A stretch of DNA of 64,000 bases from Candidatus Peregrinibacteria bacterium RIFOXYA2_FULL_41_18 (lineage in GTDB: Bacteria > Patescibacteriota > Gracilibacteria > UBA1369 > UBA12470). Under the pieces are notes generated by a model, which saw only the letters and a list, made by a program, of their open reading frames with translations, searched no databases and was not told where the DNA came from. The DNA lies in contig MFXH01000003.1 in assembly GCA_001788795.1 (NCBI GenBank), positions 1-64,000 on the forward strand, written 5' to 3'. Each line of letters begins with the position of its first letter. Within the stretch, counting starts at the first letter, position 1. Positions 25,851 through 34,369 of the stretch are shown here, piece after piece. The translations under genes and the position numbers were made by a program.

Positions 25851-26189
25851 TTAAAATTTTAAACCTGCTTCTCTTGCTCCATCAGCAATCGCTTTTACAC
25901 GTCCATGATATCGGTAACCGTTTCTGTCGAAAACACATTCCGTAATTCCTTTTTCAATCGCTTTTTTAGCCAGTTCCATTCCTACTTCTTTCGCTTTTTC
26001 CATTTTCTTTCCTTTCTTTATTTTCAAATCTGAAGCTGAACATATTATTTTTCCTGCGGTATCGTCTATCAACTGAGCATAGTTTGCGATTGCGCTTCTA
26101 AAAACAAGCAATCTTGGCTTTGTGCCTTTAATTTTCTTCAAAACACGTGCATGTCTCCTGTTTTTTTGTTCTGCTTTACTATTTTTCAT
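25851..26189 (-). CDS. rplR: Ribosomal protein uL18
   Basis: 112 residues. Core features [20 protein letters not shown], '[20 protein letters not shown]' and the ending AREAGLKF. It binds 5S rRNA. Canonical place between rplF and rpsE. Confidence 0.96.
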   Translation of the reverse strand: MKNSKAEQKNRRHARVLKKIKGTKPRLLVFRSAIANYAQLIDDTAGKIICSASDLKIKKGKKMEKAKEVGMELAKKAIEKGITECVFDRNGYRYHGRVKAIADGAREAGLKF

Positions 26190-26215
26190 ATTAAATTAAA
26201 TTGTTTGTGAATTTA

Positions 26216-26785
26216 TTATGCAGCTCCTCCGCCACCCGCACTAGCTGCCGTTTTACCTGCTTTTCTTCTTATGTGTTCATCAAGATACTTGATTCCTTTT
26301 CCTTTGTAAGGCTCGGGCTTCTTGAATCCTCTTATGATTGCGGAACTGTGACCGACCAACTCTTTATCTATACCTTTTACCGTGAATAGAGTCTTCTTTT
26401 CCGCATCGATTTCTATGGTTATACCTTCTGGTATTGGATAGTTTATAGGGTGAGAATAGCCCAGATTTAATACAAGTTTTTTACCCTGTAATTGAACACG
26501 GAAACCTACTCCTATGATTTCAAGACTTTTTTGAAATCCCTCGGAAACGCCTTTCACCATATTGTTGATCTTTGACCTTGTAAGTCCATGCAAACTTTTC
26601 GCCAGTTTTTCGTTGTTTTTTCTTGTTACAGATACTCCATCTTCTTTGATTTCTATATCTACAAGTTCATGAGGCATTAGCTTCAAAGTTCCTTTTGGTC
26701 CTTTTACAGCTATTGATCCATCACTTTCTTTTGTAATGCTTACGCCGTTAGGTATATGGACTAATTTTCTTCCTATTCTTGACAT
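26216..26785 (-). CDS. rplF: Ribosomal protein uL6
   Basis: 189 residues. It starts MSRIGRKLVHIPNGVSI; 'GVSEGFQKSLEIIGVGFRVQ' and KKPEPYKGKGIKYLDEHIRR are the conserved segments. A short Ala/Gly tail extends the C-terminus. It lies near the factor-binding site of the 50S subunit. Confidence 0.97.
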   Translation of the reverse strand: MSRIGRKLVHIPNGVSITKESDGSIAVKGPKGTLKLMPHELVDIEIKEDGVSVTRKNNEKLAKSLHGLTRSKINNMVKGVSEGFQKSLEIIGVGFRVQLQGKKLVLNLGYSHPINYPIPEGITIEIDAEKKTLFTVKGIDKELVGHSSAIIRGFKKPEPYKGKGIKYLDEHIRRKAGKTAASAGGGGAA

Positions 26786-26795
26786 GTTTATTTAT

Positions 26796-27179
26796 TTAAT
26801 AAATTTCGCATAGAAGTTCGCCGCCAAGTTTCTGCCTCCTAGCCTCGCTATCATCTATAACTCCTTTTGAAGTTGAGATAATAGCTATTCCAAGACCATG
26901 CAATACCCTTGGTACATTTGAGCCTTTTATATAAATCCTTTGTCCCGGCTTAGATATTCTTTTTAGATTTATAGGTTCTTCTCTTTTTGGAAGCGTTACC
27001 TCAAGTTCTTTTTCATGTTCGTTCGTATGCATTTTGATATTTGCAACGAATCCTCTCTTTTGCATGACTTTCAATATTTCACTCTTCAAATTCGAATAAG
27101 GGACTGTAATTATTTCCTTTTGTACCTTTGAAGCGTTTCTGATTCTCGTCAGCAAGTCTGCTATTGGATCTGTATTCAT
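26796..27179 (-). CDS. rpsH: Ribosomal protein uS8
   Basis: 127 residues. It starts MNTDPIADLLTRIRNASKV, a near-perfect family start, and ends GIAIISTSKGVIDDSEARRQ with GGELLCEIY. A central 16S-binding protein which in E. coli represses the spc operon. Confidence 0.97.
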   Translation of the reverse strand: MNTDPIADLLTRIRNASKVQKEIITVPYSNLKSEILKVMQKRGFVANIKMHTNEHEKELEVTLPKREEPINLKRISKPGQRIYIKGSNVPRVLHGLGIAIISTSKGVIDDSEARRQKLGGELLCEIY

Positions 27180-27199
27180 TATTTAAGTGAGTTAGTTGA

Positions 27200-27424
27200 T
27201 TACCAAGATGATTTTCTGACTCCCATGACTTCACCTCTCTGAGCTAATTCCTTGAAACAAATTCTGCATAACTCGAATCTTCCCATGTATCCTCGTACTC
27301 TGCCACATAGCTTGCAGCGATGATAAACTCTAGTTGAGAACTTAGGCTTCTTGCCCTTGCTCAAGGCTTTCATATAGTTTTCTTGTCTGCGCTCGCATTT
27401 AATTTTTAATGATTTTTTTGCCAT
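27200..27424 (-). CDS. rpsN: Ribosomal protein uS14, zinc-binding form
   Basis: 74 residues, between the usual 61-residue zinc form and the 100-residue zinc-free form. Two CxxC pairs (CKLC and CRIC) surround [12 protein letters not shown], so it is the C+ type, with about 13 additional N-terminal residues. It ends GVRKSSW as in the short form. Placed between rplE and rpsH. Confidence 0.96.
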   Translation of the reverse strand: MAKKSLKIKCERRQENYMKALSKGKKPKFSTRVYHRCKLCGRVRGYMGRFELCRICFKELAQRGEVMGVRKSSW

Positions 27425-27438
27425 GTGATGTTTGAAAA

Positions 27439-28014
27439 TTATTTAGCGGATGGTGATTTTATTTCGTCTTTGAAAGGGAAGCCTAACGCTTTCAGCAATA
27501 CATAACCTTCGTAGTTGTTTTTTGCACTTGTTGCAATTGTGATTTGCAAGCCATGAGGTCTATCTATATTTTCCAGACTTATTTCAGGGAAGATATTGAT
27601 GTCTTTTATGCCAAGATTGTAGTTACCCATTCCGTCGAATCCTTTTACGCTTATTCCTCTGAAATCTCTTGTTCTCGGTAGTGCTACGTTAACAAGTTTG
27701 TTTATAAAATCATTCATTCGGTGTTTTCTCAGTGTTACGCTTACTCCTACAGGCATTTTTGCTCTTAAATGGAAATTGGAAATAGCTTTTCTTGATTTTG
27801 TAACTATTGGTTTTTGACCGGTTATATCTGTTATGTTTTTAACAACAGGAGTAAAGTCTTTTCCTCCAGCCCTTATATAAGTTCCAATGCCAACATTTAC
27901 TTTTACTTTCAAAAGTTTTGGTAAAGCTAGAATGTTTTTAACATTTAGTTCATCCTTAAGATGTTTTATCATCTCTTTTTTTTCTACGGTCTGTATTTTT
28001 GCTTTGGTTGCCAT
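27439..28014 (-). CDS. rplE: Ribosomal protein uL5
   Basis: 191 residues. Conserved parts: '[19 protein letters not shown]', '[20 protein letters not shown]', [20 protein letters not shown]. It binds 5S rRNA. A short N-terminal Lys-rich extension and a C-terminal tail slightly exceed the E. coli length (179). Confidence 0.97.
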   Translation of the reverse strand: MATKAKIQTVEKKEMIKHLKDELNVKNILALPKLLKVKVNVGIGTYIRAGGKDFTPVVKNITDITGQKPIVTKSRKAISNFHLRAKMPVGVSVTLRKHRMNDFINKLVNVALPRTRDFRGISVKGFDGMGNYNLGIKDINIFPEISLENIDRPHGLQITIATSAKNNYEGYVLLKALGFPFKDEIKSPSAK

Positions 28015-28064
28015 GTGAATTAAGATATTGGGTTAGAACCTTAGTGGAAGGGGAGAGGGAGTTA

Positions 28065-28406
28065 TTATTTTTTCTTTTTAGATTTCGATTCGACTGATTG
28101 ATCTACGACCTCTTTGCATTTTTTGCATACGCGTCTCTTTTTCTGGTCTTTTGAGATTACATATCCGATTCTTACCGCTTTTTTGCATTCAGGACATATT
28201 ACTTTTGCGTTTGATGCGTCAATCGGTGCTTCAAATTGTATTTTTTCTCCTTTTCTCGTTGCAGTCTTCTTGATATGTCTTACTTTGATATTTACCTTCT
28301 CTACAACTATTGAATTTGTTTTTTTCATTACACGCATTACCTTGCCTTTTTTGCCTTTATCTTTTCCTGCAATTATTAGTACGTTGTCGCCGGTCTTTAT
28401 TTTCAT
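28065..28406 (-). CDS. rplX: Ribosomal protein uL24
   Basis: 113 residues. A KOW motif (IKTGDNVLIIAGKDKGKKGK) is followed by a C-terminal zinc-ribbon-like part with CPEC and CKKC pairs. An assembly-initiator protein for 50S. Usual place between rplN and rplE. Confidence 0.96.
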   Translation of the reverse strand: MKIKTGDNVLIIAGKDKGKKGKVMRVMKKTNSIVVEKVNIKVRHIKKTATRKGEKIQFEAPIDASNAKVICPECKKAVRIGYVISKDQKKRRVCKKCKEVVDQSVESKSKKKK

Positions 28407-28426
28407 TGTATTAAGTGGTTAGTCTT

Positions 28427-28795
28427 TTATAGAACGTCCGGAGCAAGTGAAATTATCTTTTGGAATTTTTTCTCTCTTAATTCTCTTGCTACAGGTCCGA
28501 AAACGCGTGTTCCTTTTGGTTCTCCGTCTTTATCCACAATAACTATTGCGTTATCATCGAATCTTATTGCTGAACCATCTTTTCTGTATACTTCTTTTCT
28601 TGTTCTGATTATTACAGCTCTCTCTATAGCCTTCTTCTTCACTAATCCTCTAGGTGAAGCTTCTTTTACTGCGACTACAATTACGTCGCCGACATGCGCA
28701 TATCTTCTCCTTGATCCTCCAAGGACTTTTATGCATTTAGCTGACTTAGCTCCTGTGTTGTCTGCTACCTGTAATATTGTTTGTTGTTGAATCAT
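28427..28795 (-). CDS. rplN: Ribosomal protein uL14
   Basis: 122 residues, the exact family length. It starts [20 protein letters not shown] and ends with [22 protein letters not shown]-type residues, both highly conserved. Found at the subunit interface. Confidence 0.97.
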   Translation of the reverse strand: MIQQQTILQVADNTGAKSAKCIKVLGGSRRRYAHVGDVIVVAVKEASPRGLVKKKAIERAVIIRTRKEVYRKDGSAIRFDDNAIVIVDKDGEPKGTRVFGPVARELREKKFQKIISLAPDVL

Positions 28796-28828
28796 TTTGT
28801 GATAGGAAGTTAGGGCCTTTGAAAGCTA

Positions 28829-29077
28829 CTAGGCGTTTGTTGTTTTTTTAGGTTCCGGTTTAACTGTTGTCCATCTCTTAAGTTTACTTAACGGTCTTGT
28901 TTCATAGATTGTTACAGTGTCTCCTTCTTTGCATTTATTGCCTTCATCATGAGCATAGAATTTATTCGAAGATCGATATTTTTTCTTGTACTTCTTGTGC
29001 AATTTATACTCGTGTACAGTTACGACTATCGTATCTTTCATCTTGCTACTTGTGACTATTCCTTTGATTGATTTCAT
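28829..29077 (-). CDS. rpsQ: Ribosomal protein uS17
   Basis: 82 residues. Core 'GIVTSSKMKDTIVVTVHEY' and 'AHDEGNKCKEGDTVTIYETR' with PLSKLKRW, as in the family. A 16S 5'-domain binder. Located in the standard rpmC-rpsQ-rplN order. Confidence 0.96.
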   Translation of the reverse strand: MKSIKGIVTSSKMKDTIVVTVHEYKLHKKYKKKYRSSNKFYAHDEGNKCKEGDTVTIYETRPLSKLKRWTTVKPEPKKTTNA

Positions 29078-29087
29078 AACTTAATTA

Positions 29088-29282
29088 TTACTTTTTTGGA
29101 GTTGATTTTTCTACAGTGTGGATCTGGGCAATGTATTTCTTGTATGCCTTTACCATATGAGATTTTTTATCCTGATTTGTTTTTAGGTTATTTCTTGCTT
29201 GTACGAGTTTCTTTCTTGCAGTTGCAAGTTCTTTTGCCAATTCTTTTTGTCCTATTTTTCTCAATTCTTGTAGTTCCAACAT
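29088..29282 (-). CDS. rpmC: Ribosomal protein uL29
   Basis: 64 residues: a two-helix protein, with ELRKIGQKELAKELATARKK and 'ARNNLKTNQDKK'. It lies by the peptide exit tunnel, where it helps dock SRP and trigger factor. Placed between rplP and rpsQ. Confidence 0.94.
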   Translation of the reverse strand: MLELQELRKIGQKELAKELATARKKLVQARNNLKTNQDKKSHMVKAYKKYIAQIHTVEKSTPKK

Positions 29283-29291
29283 TTTTAGGAT

Positions 29292-29714
29292 TTAGTTAAG
29301 ATCGTGTGATGTGACGAACTTTGTTTTAATAGGTAGTTTGTGTTTAGCCAGAGTCATAGCCTTCCTAGCCGTTACTTCATCCGTTCCTTCCATCTCGAAT
29401 AGTATTGTTCCTGATTTTACTAGAGCTACATATTTTTCTACCATACCTTTTCCACTACCCATCGGTACTTCGGCAGCTTTTTGAGTGATTGGTTTATGAG
29501 GGAATATTCTTATCCATATTTTTCCACCTCTCTTTATGCATCTCGACATTGCCTTTCTGGCAGCTTCAATTTGTCTTGATGATACTTCCAGTGTTTCTTG
29601 CGACTTGAGTCCAAACGAGCCAAAAGCTAAAGTGGCTCCTTTGTGAGCTTTTCTTTTGAAACAACTTCTCATTCGATGCGACTTTCGATATTTTTGTCTC
29701 TTTGGTAATAACAT
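29292..29714 (-). CDS. rplP: Ribosomal protein uL16
   Basis: 140 residues. It starts [16 protein letters not shown]; '[20 protein letters not shown]' and [19 protein letters not shown] are conserved. It helps position A-site tRNA. Directly follows rpsC (3-bp gap). Confidence 0.97.
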   Translation of the reverse strand: MLLPKRQKYRKSHRMRSCFKRKAHKGATLAFGSFGLKSQETLEVSSRQIEAARKAMSRCIKRGGKIWIRIFPHKPITQKAAEVPMGSGKGMVEKYVALVKSGTILFEMEGTDEVTARKAMTLAKHKLPIKTKFVTSHDLN

Positions 29715-29717
29715 GGT

Positions 29718-30470
29718 TTAAGATTTTTTTGATGTAGGTTTACGAGGCTTTCTTTCCGGTGCAGATAAAGGCATTTCCATTCTTTCAGTTCTTTTTTCTG
29801 TTAATGCTTTTGAATATGGATTTATAGTCGTGTTCAGGTCTTTCTTGAAGATATCTCCTTTGTATATCCATACTCTTATGCCGATAGCTCCATAAGTTGT
29901 GAATGCAGGACAGAATCCGTAATCAACGTCAGCTCGGAATGTTTGAAGAGGGATTTTGCCTTCTGTAAAAGTTTCATCTCTTGCTATTTCAACTCCGTTC
30001 AGTCTTCCAGTAACGAATACCTTTGCTCCTTTCGCACCGGCGTCCATAGCCTTTTGGATAGTCATTTTCGCACCTTTTCTGTACGAAATTCTTTTCTCCA
30101 CTTGTCTTGCTATAGATTCCGCTGCCAACTGAGCATCTAAATCAGGTTTTTGTATTTCAACGATGTTTATCTGAAATCTTGAACCAAATTTCTTTTCCAA
30201 GTCTTCTCTAAACTTTTCGATCTGTTCGCCCTGATGTCCGATTATTACACCCGGTTTTGCACTGTGGATATTGATAATTGTCTCGTTTGCGTTTCTAAGT
30301 ATTTGAATTGCAGATACGCCAGAGTCCTTAAGTGTTTTTCTGATATATTCTTTAATCTTAATATCTTGATGCAAAAGAGATATGTATTTTTTCTTCGGAG
30401 CATACCAGCTTGAATCCCATTTTCTAATTATTCCTATGCGTTGAATTTTTGGATGAACTTTTTGTCCCAT
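29718..30470 (-). CDS. rpsC: Ribosomal protein uS3
   Basis: 250 residues. It starts MGQKVHPKIQRIGIIRKWDS; the KH domain contains the GxxG loop in GVIIGHQGEQIEKF. The C-terminal domain has 'GRLNGVEIARDETFTEGKIP'. An extra basic tail of about 30 residues follows. It forms part of the mRNA entry helicase site. Confidence 0.97.
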   Translation of the reverse strand: MGQKVHPKIQRIGIIRKWDSSWYAPKKKYISLLHQDIKIKEYIRKTLKDSGVSAIQILRNANETIINIHSAKPGVIIGHQGEQIEKFREDLEKKFGSRFQINIVEIQKPDLDAQLAAESIARQVEKRISYRKGAKMTIQKAMDAGAKGAKVFVTGRLNGVEIARDETFTEGKIPLQTFRADVDYGFCPAFTTYGAIGIRVWIYKGDIFKKDLNTTINPYSKALTEKRTERMEMPLSAPERKPRKPTSKKS

Positions 30471-30479
30471 TGTTAATTG

Positions 30480-30881
30480 TTATTGTTTTTTGCTAGAAGT
30501 TTCCTTGGCTGGCTCTTTCTTTTCCGTCGTTTTAGCGGTTTCCTTAGCGGCCTGCTCTTTTACATCCAGCTTAACAGTTATATGTGCGTTTCTTTTCAAT
30601 ATAGGAGTGCTTCTTCCGCGAGCTCGCATGATCGATCTCTTGAACATAATACCGTCATTCACGATAATTTCCTTGATATAAAGAGTTGACTTGTCTTGCT
30701 TGAAGTTATTTTCAGCGTTTGCTATCGCAGATTCTATTACCTTTGCAAGAATTCTTGCTCCTTTTCTTGGTACATGCTTGAGGAAGGTGACAGCTTCTCT
30801 TGCGTCTTTACCGCGTACTAATTTAGCTACGAGGTTAACTTTTGTCGGTGATGTTCTGGTATTTCTTAATATTGATTTCAT
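30480..30881 (-). CDS. rplV: Ribosomal protein uL22 with Lys/Glu tail
   Basis: 133 residues. The core (about 1-110) with 'RTSPTKVNLVAKLVRGKDA' and RARGRSTPILKRNAHITV is typical; a low-complexity Lys/Glu/Thr tail adds about 23 residues. Its hairpin lines the exit tunnel. Confidence 0.96.
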   Translation of the reverse strand: MKSILRNTRTSPTKVNLVAKLVRGKDAREAVTFLKHVPRKGARILAKVIESAIANAENNFKQDKSTLYIKEIIVNDGIMFKRSIMRARGRSTPILKRNAHITVKLDVKEQAAKETAKTTEKKEPAKETSSKKQ

Positions 30882-30889
30882 TTGTACGT

Positions 30890-31183
30890 TTATTTAGATG
30901 GAGTTGCTGTCTCTGCTTTTGCTATTTGTCCTCCGTGAGCCTTGAATTTTCTTGTGAAAGAAAATTCTCCAAGTTTGTGTCCGACCATGTTTTCAGTGAC
31001 GAACACAGGTACATGTTCTTTTCCGTTGTGGACCGCGAACGTGTGTCCTACGAATTCCGGAGCTATAGTGCAAGACCTTGACCATGTCTTAATAATTTTC
31101 TTATCTCCACTTTCGTTCATTTTCTGAACTTTTTTCACTAGACGCGGGTCTACATATGGTCCTTTTTTTGAACTTCGAGACAT
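30890..31183 (-). CDS. rpsS: Ribosomal protein uS19
   Basis: 97 residues. [19 protein letters not shown] and '[20 protein letters not shown]' with [15 protein letters not shown] are family signatures. A 30S head protein by the A-site finger. It lies between rplB and rplV. Confidence 0.97.
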   Translation of the reverse strand: MSRSSKKGPYVDPRLVKKVQKMNESGDKKIIKTWSRSCTIAPEFVGHTFAVHNGKEHVPVFVTENMVGHKLGEFSFTRKFKAHGGQIAKAETATPSK

Positions 31184-31201
31184 CCTTAAATTAGTTAAAA
31201 A

Positions 31202-32056
31202 TTACTTATGTTTTATTTCTTTTCCTCTCTTATCGCGTATCCTGAATTTATCCGTGATATTCTTTCTTTTTCTTGTTTTAAATCCAAGAGCTGGCATTCC
31301 CCATGGAGTTTTTGGATGCTTCAAGCCTATTGGAGTTCCACCTTTACCTCCACCATGAGGATGGTCGCAAGGGTTCATAGCTTTTCCTAATACTTCCGGT
31401 CTCTTTCCCATCCATCGTTTTCTTCCGGCTTTTCCTATTTTCAAATTGCTATGTTCAATATTGCTAACCTGTCCGATCGATGCGAAGCAGTCTTTTGAAA
31501 CAAGCCTAACTTCTTTTGATGACAACTCTACCTGAGCGTATTCTCCATCTATTGCAACCATTTTCGCGCTTGATCCTGCGCTTCTGCACAATTGTCCGCC
31601 TTTACCTTTTGAAAGCTCTATATTGTATATAGAAAATCCAGCCGGAATTGCGCTTAATTTCATTCTATTTCCCATCTTAACCTTAGCTTTGTTTGCACAA
31701 AGTATTTTCTTTCCAGCCTTCATTCCCTCCGGAGCAAGATGGTATTTCTTTTCACCATCTTTATACGTGACCAACATAATATATGCCGTTCTATTTGGGT
31801 CGTACTCTATTGCAGTTACGCGACCTTCTATATTCAATTTCTTTGTTTGATCGAAATCTATCATTCGGAGCATTCTCTTGTGTCCGGCACCTCTATGTCT
31901 TACCGTCAAAATGCCGTTGCAGTTTCTTCCACCAGTCTCTTTTTTGTAAGTGCAAAGTCTTTTTTCACGCTTCTTGCCTTTTGTAAGTTCTTCAAAAGTA
32001 TACTTACTATAGTTTCTTCGTGCGTTTCTTTCTGGTTTTACTTTTATTACTGCCAT
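31202..32056 (-). CDS. rplB: Ribosomal protein uL2
   Basis: 284 residues, close to the usual 273-277. The conserved C-terminal loop MNPCDHPHGGGKGGTP, with the histidine implicated near the peptidyl-transferase centre, is intact. Also NGILTVRHRGAGHKRMLR. A primary 23S binder. Confidence 0.97.
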   Translation of the reverse strand: MAVIKVKPERNARRNYSKYTFEELTKGKKREKRLCTYKKETGGRNCNGILTVRHRGAGHKRMLRMIDFDQTKKLNIEGRVTAIEYDPNRTAYIMLVTYKDGEKKYHLAPEGMKAGKKILCANKAKVKMGNRMKLSAIPAGFSIYNIELSKGKGGQLCRSAGSSAKMVAIDGEYAQVELSSKEVRLVSKDCFASIGQVSNIEHSNLKIGKAGRKRWMGKRPEVLGKAMNPCDHPHGGGKGGTPIGLKHPKTPWGMPALGFKTRKRKNITDKFRIRDKRGKEIKHK

Positions 32057-32061
32057 TTTAG

Positions 32062-32361
32062 TTATTTAACGTTTGGTACTTTATTGAAATCGAATTTCTG
32101 ACCTTTCTTGATAGTTACAATTGCCTTTTGTCCGCCTTGTCTTTTCTCGAACTCATTTCTGTTCTTAACGAGTCTTACCTTCCTGAAGACCGGCAATATG
32201 TTGATTTTTACCGCATCAACTCCATATATATCCTTAAACGCTCTTTTAATGTCGATCTTTGTGGCGTTCGAATTGATTATAAATGTGTATTTTCTTGCCC
32301 CTTCTCCTTGAAGGCTTTTTTCCGTGACTACTGGTTTTTTGATGACTTGAGATGAATCCAT
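32062..32361 (-). CDS. rplW: Ribosomal protein uL23
   Basis: 99 residues. 'KKPVVTEKSLQGEGARKYTF', 'DIKRAFKDIYGVDAVKINIL' and a basic C-terminal half match the family. Located at the tunnel exit, where it contacts trigger factor and SRP. Confidence 0.96.
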   Translation of the reverse strand: MDSSQVIKKPVVTEKSLQGEGARKYTFIINSNATKIDIKRAFKDIYGVDAVKINILPVFRKVRLVKNRNEFEKRQGGQKAIVTIKKGQKFDFNKVPNVK

Positions 32362-32372
32362 TTGTAATTGAA

Positions 32373-32999
32373 CTAATTATTAAGGAAAGTTTTTTCTATC
32401 GTTTCGAATGCGTCTTGAAGGATTAAAAGATCTTCAAATTTCATTACCTTTTCAACGCTCAAATTTCTTGCGTCGATTGCTTTTGCATATTTCATATTTG
32501 CGCTTGCCCTGAAAATCGTTTTGTCTTTTGTTGGGGCAACAATCAATACGGTTTTCTTAACAGGTAATTTCTTAATTAATTCGGCTATAATCTTGGTCTT
32601 TGGTTCAGCTTCGTATTTATCAAGAGCAAGGATATGTCCATCTTTTGCCTTTGCGGATAATGCGCAAAGTAAAGCTTTTGTATATTGCTTCTTAGGCATT
32701 CTCTTCTCAAAATTCCTGTCGAACCTTGGACCAAATGTTACAGCACCTTTTCTGTGCTGCGAGTTCCTTGTTCCACCTTGTCTTGCTCGTCCGGTATGTT
32801 TCTGAGGATGAGGTTTCTTCGTAGACGTGCTTACTTCACCTCTTTTCAAAGTGTGAGCAACTGCAGTTCTTCTGTTTGCCTGAGTCATTACGACTGCTTG
32901 ATGAATCAATCCAACATTAACATCTAATCCGAATACATCTTTATTTAGATCGATTGAACCTGTTTCTTCACCAGACTGATTGTATAGCTTTGCTTTCAT
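32373..32999 (-). CDS. rplD: Ribosomal protein uL4
   Basis: 208 residues. The tunnel loop region 'KKPHPQKHTGRARQGGTRNS' and FGPRFDRNFEKRMPKKQ are clear. In E. coli L4 represses its own S10 operon by binding the leader upstream of rpsJ, which is relevant to the folded region at 34152-34353. Confidence 0.97.
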   Translation of the reverse strand: MKAKLYNQSGEETGSIDLNKDVFGLDVNVGLIHQAVVMTQANRRTAVAHTLKRGEVSTSTKKPHPQKHTGRARQGGTRNSQHRKGAVTFGPRFDRNFEKRMPKKQYTKALLCALSAKAKDGHILALDKYEAEPKTKIIAELIKKLPVKKTVLIVAPTKDKTIFRASANMKYAKAIDARNLSVEKVMKFEDLLILQDAFETIEKTFLNN

Positions 33000-33004
33000 T
33001 GTAA

Positions 33005-33586
33005 TTATTTTTTCTTGATGATTACTAAACTGCCGTTTCCGCCCGGGACTTGACCCTTGATACCAACTAAATTCTTTTCTTTATTGAGATATACTACCTG
33101 AGCGTCTTTGATAGTTAACGTCTGTCCGCCCATTCTTCCAGGGAGCTTCTTGCCCTTGCAGACGCGACCCGGTTTAGCACGAGCACCGATTGAACCCGGC
33201 TCTCTATGGTTGTGCGAACCGTGAGTCATCGAGCCTCCTTTGAAATGATATTTCTTAACGACACCTTGGAAGCCCTTACCTTTTGATACACCGGTTACTT
33301 TGACAACTTCATTCTCTTGGAACATTTCTACGGTAATCAAGTCACCTTTCTTAGGTGCAGACGTAGGGTCTACGCGGAACTCTCTTACAAAGTAGAATTT
33401 CTTATTCTTGTTTGGCTTATGTAACTTGCTAAAGCCCAGGACTACCGCCGGATATCCATCTTTTTCAGTTGTCTTCAGCTGAACCACTTCATTAGGTTCG
33501 CATTCTACGACTGTAAAGGGGATCACACGACCGTCATCTTGAACCAGACGAGTCATACCGAGTTTTCTGCCTAGTATTCCAGGCAT
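33005..33586 (-). CDS. rplC: Ribosomal protein uL3
   Basis: 193 residues, a little shorter than E. coli (209). It starts MPGILGRKLGMTRLVQDDGR; 'MTHGSHNHREPGSIGARAKP' and GRVCKGKKLPGRMGGQ are conserved. An early 23S assembly protein. It has its own promoter and a 100-nt leader, separated from rpsJ by 157 bp. Confidence 0.97.
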   Translation of the reverse strand: MPGILGRKLGMTRLVQDDGRVIPFTVVECEPNEVVQLKTTEKDGYPAVVLGFSKLHKPNKNKKFYFVREFRVDPTSAPKKGDLITVEMFQENEVVKVTGVSKGKGFQGVVKKYHFKGGSMTHGSHNHREPGSIGARAKPGRVCKGKKLPGRMGGQTLTIKDAQVVYLNKEKNLVGIKGQVPGGNGSLVIIKKK

Positions 33587-33608
33587 AATTTGTATAGGTT
33601 ATGGAATT

Positions 33609-33659
33609 TCATTCCGAGGTGTTGGCTTTAAGTCCTATGTAAGGAGCCTTCATCCTCAT
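33609..33659 (-). other. Possible 16-codon leader ORF upstream of rplC
   Basis: On the minus strand an ATG at 33659 reads MRMKAPYIGLKANTSE and stops at TGA, 22 nt before the rplC start. It begins about 25 nt after the predicted start of transcription. A frame of this length is expected by chance, so it is only a candidate leader peptide. Confidence 0.2.
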
Positions 33660-33690
33660 GTAAACGTGCAAAAATTGAATGTGCGGAGGT

Positions 33691-33719
33691 AATTTATATA
33701 TTTCTCTTTCGCGAGTCAA
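33691..33719 (-). promoter_or_regulatory. Promoter for rplC
   Basis: On the minus strand TTGACT (33714-33719), 17-bp spacer and TAAATT (33691-33696). The -35 matches those of rpoB and fusA. It gives rplC and the downstream S10/spc genes a second promoter within the operon. Confidence 0.55.
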
Positions 33720-33743
33720 TAGATTTTTTACTTTTCTTTGAAT

Positions 33744-34073
33744 TTACTTACCTTGTTCTGATGTAATCATCTTGATTTCGATATCTACGCCAGCAGGCAA
33801 GGCCAAGTTCGAAAGTGATTCTATTGTCTTTGGAGTGCTTTCTCTAATATCTATAAGTCTCTTATGAGTTCTGATTTCGTATTGTTCGCGTGCGTTCTTG
33901 TGTACGAAAGTCGAAGAGTTTACTGTGAATTTCTCTATTCTTGTAGGCAACGGAATCGGACCGGCTATAATTGCGCCAGTTTTTTCAGCGGTGTCGATAA
34001 TAAGCCTAGCAGCTTCATCAATGACCTTGTGGTCAAAGGATTTAATCTTGATTCTGATCTTTTGCTTGGACAT
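33744..34073 (-). CDS. rpsJ: Ribosomal protein uS10
   Basis: 109 residues, normal length. '[20 protein letters not shown]' and '[20 protein letters not shown]' with [11 protein letters not shown] are characteristic. It is also NusE in antitermination. It starts the S10 cluster; upstream lies a repeat block and a strongly foldable region rather than a recognisable promoter. Confidence 0.97.
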   Translation of the reverse strand: MSKQKIRIKIKSFDHKVIDEAARLIIDTAEKTGAIIAGPIPLPTRIEKFTVNSSTFVHKNAREQYEIRTHKRLIDIRESTPKTIESLSNLALPAGVDIEIKMITSEQGK

Positions 34074-34077
34074 GGGG

Positions 34078-34131
34078 GAAGAAGTTAAAGAAGTAGAAGA
34101 AGTAGGGGAAGTGACATAGTTGAGATAGTGG
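34078..34131 (+). repeat. Nonamer repeat (GAAGAAGTA type) upstream of rpsJ
   Basis: About six 9-bp units ending in GAAGTGACATAGT, starting 5 bp from the rpsJ start codon. In the rpsJ mRNA this is a pyrimidine-rich stretch where a Shine-Dalgarno would be expected. The same unit occurs at 8456, 47568, 56249 and 59474, always on plus. Confidence 0.85.
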
Positions 34132-34151
34132 AAAATCCGGGACGATATGTT

Positions 34152-34353
34152 CCGGCGGGGTAGGCGAGCTTAAGAATTAAGCTTGTCGATATGATATTAA
34201 TCATTTCCCCTGCCGGGGGCCGAAAGCATTAAAATCAATGTTTCGGACTTGTTGTTTTGGACTCGAACACCCGGACGATTGGAGTTTTGCTGATGCAAAA
34301 CAGTTTATCTGATGGTCTCGGAACCGCTTCGCTTTCCGAGACTATCATCCGGG
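34152..34353 (-). ncRNA. Highly foldable region between tuf and rpsJ, possible structured leader RNA
   Basis: This 296-bp gap has no gene; the inner 200 bp is built of inverted repeats. One module: CCCGGACGAT (34270-34279) pairs with ATCATCCGGG (34344-34353), enclosing GTTTTGC-4-GCAAAAC (34284-34301) and GTCTCGGAA-10-TTCCGAGAC (34315-34342). Next CCGAAAGCATT pairs with AATGTTTCGG (34220-34246). A second module: CCGGCGGGG (34152-34160) with CCCCTGCCGG (34207-34216), enclosing AGCTTAA-3-TTAAGCT and ATGAT-4-ATCAT. In the 34270 helix the only imperfect pair is G-U on the minus strand, suggesting RNA read with rpsJ. It could be an S10-operon control leader, or a palindromic repeat element. Confidence 0.45.
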
Positions 34354-34369
34354 CGATTTGAATCAAAAA

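Noticed and set aside
34255-34275. T-loop-like sequence (GGTGTTCGAGTCC on minus) suggesting a tRNA
   Set aside because: The flanking bases do not form a T-stem, and no acceptor or anticodon arm could be built around it.
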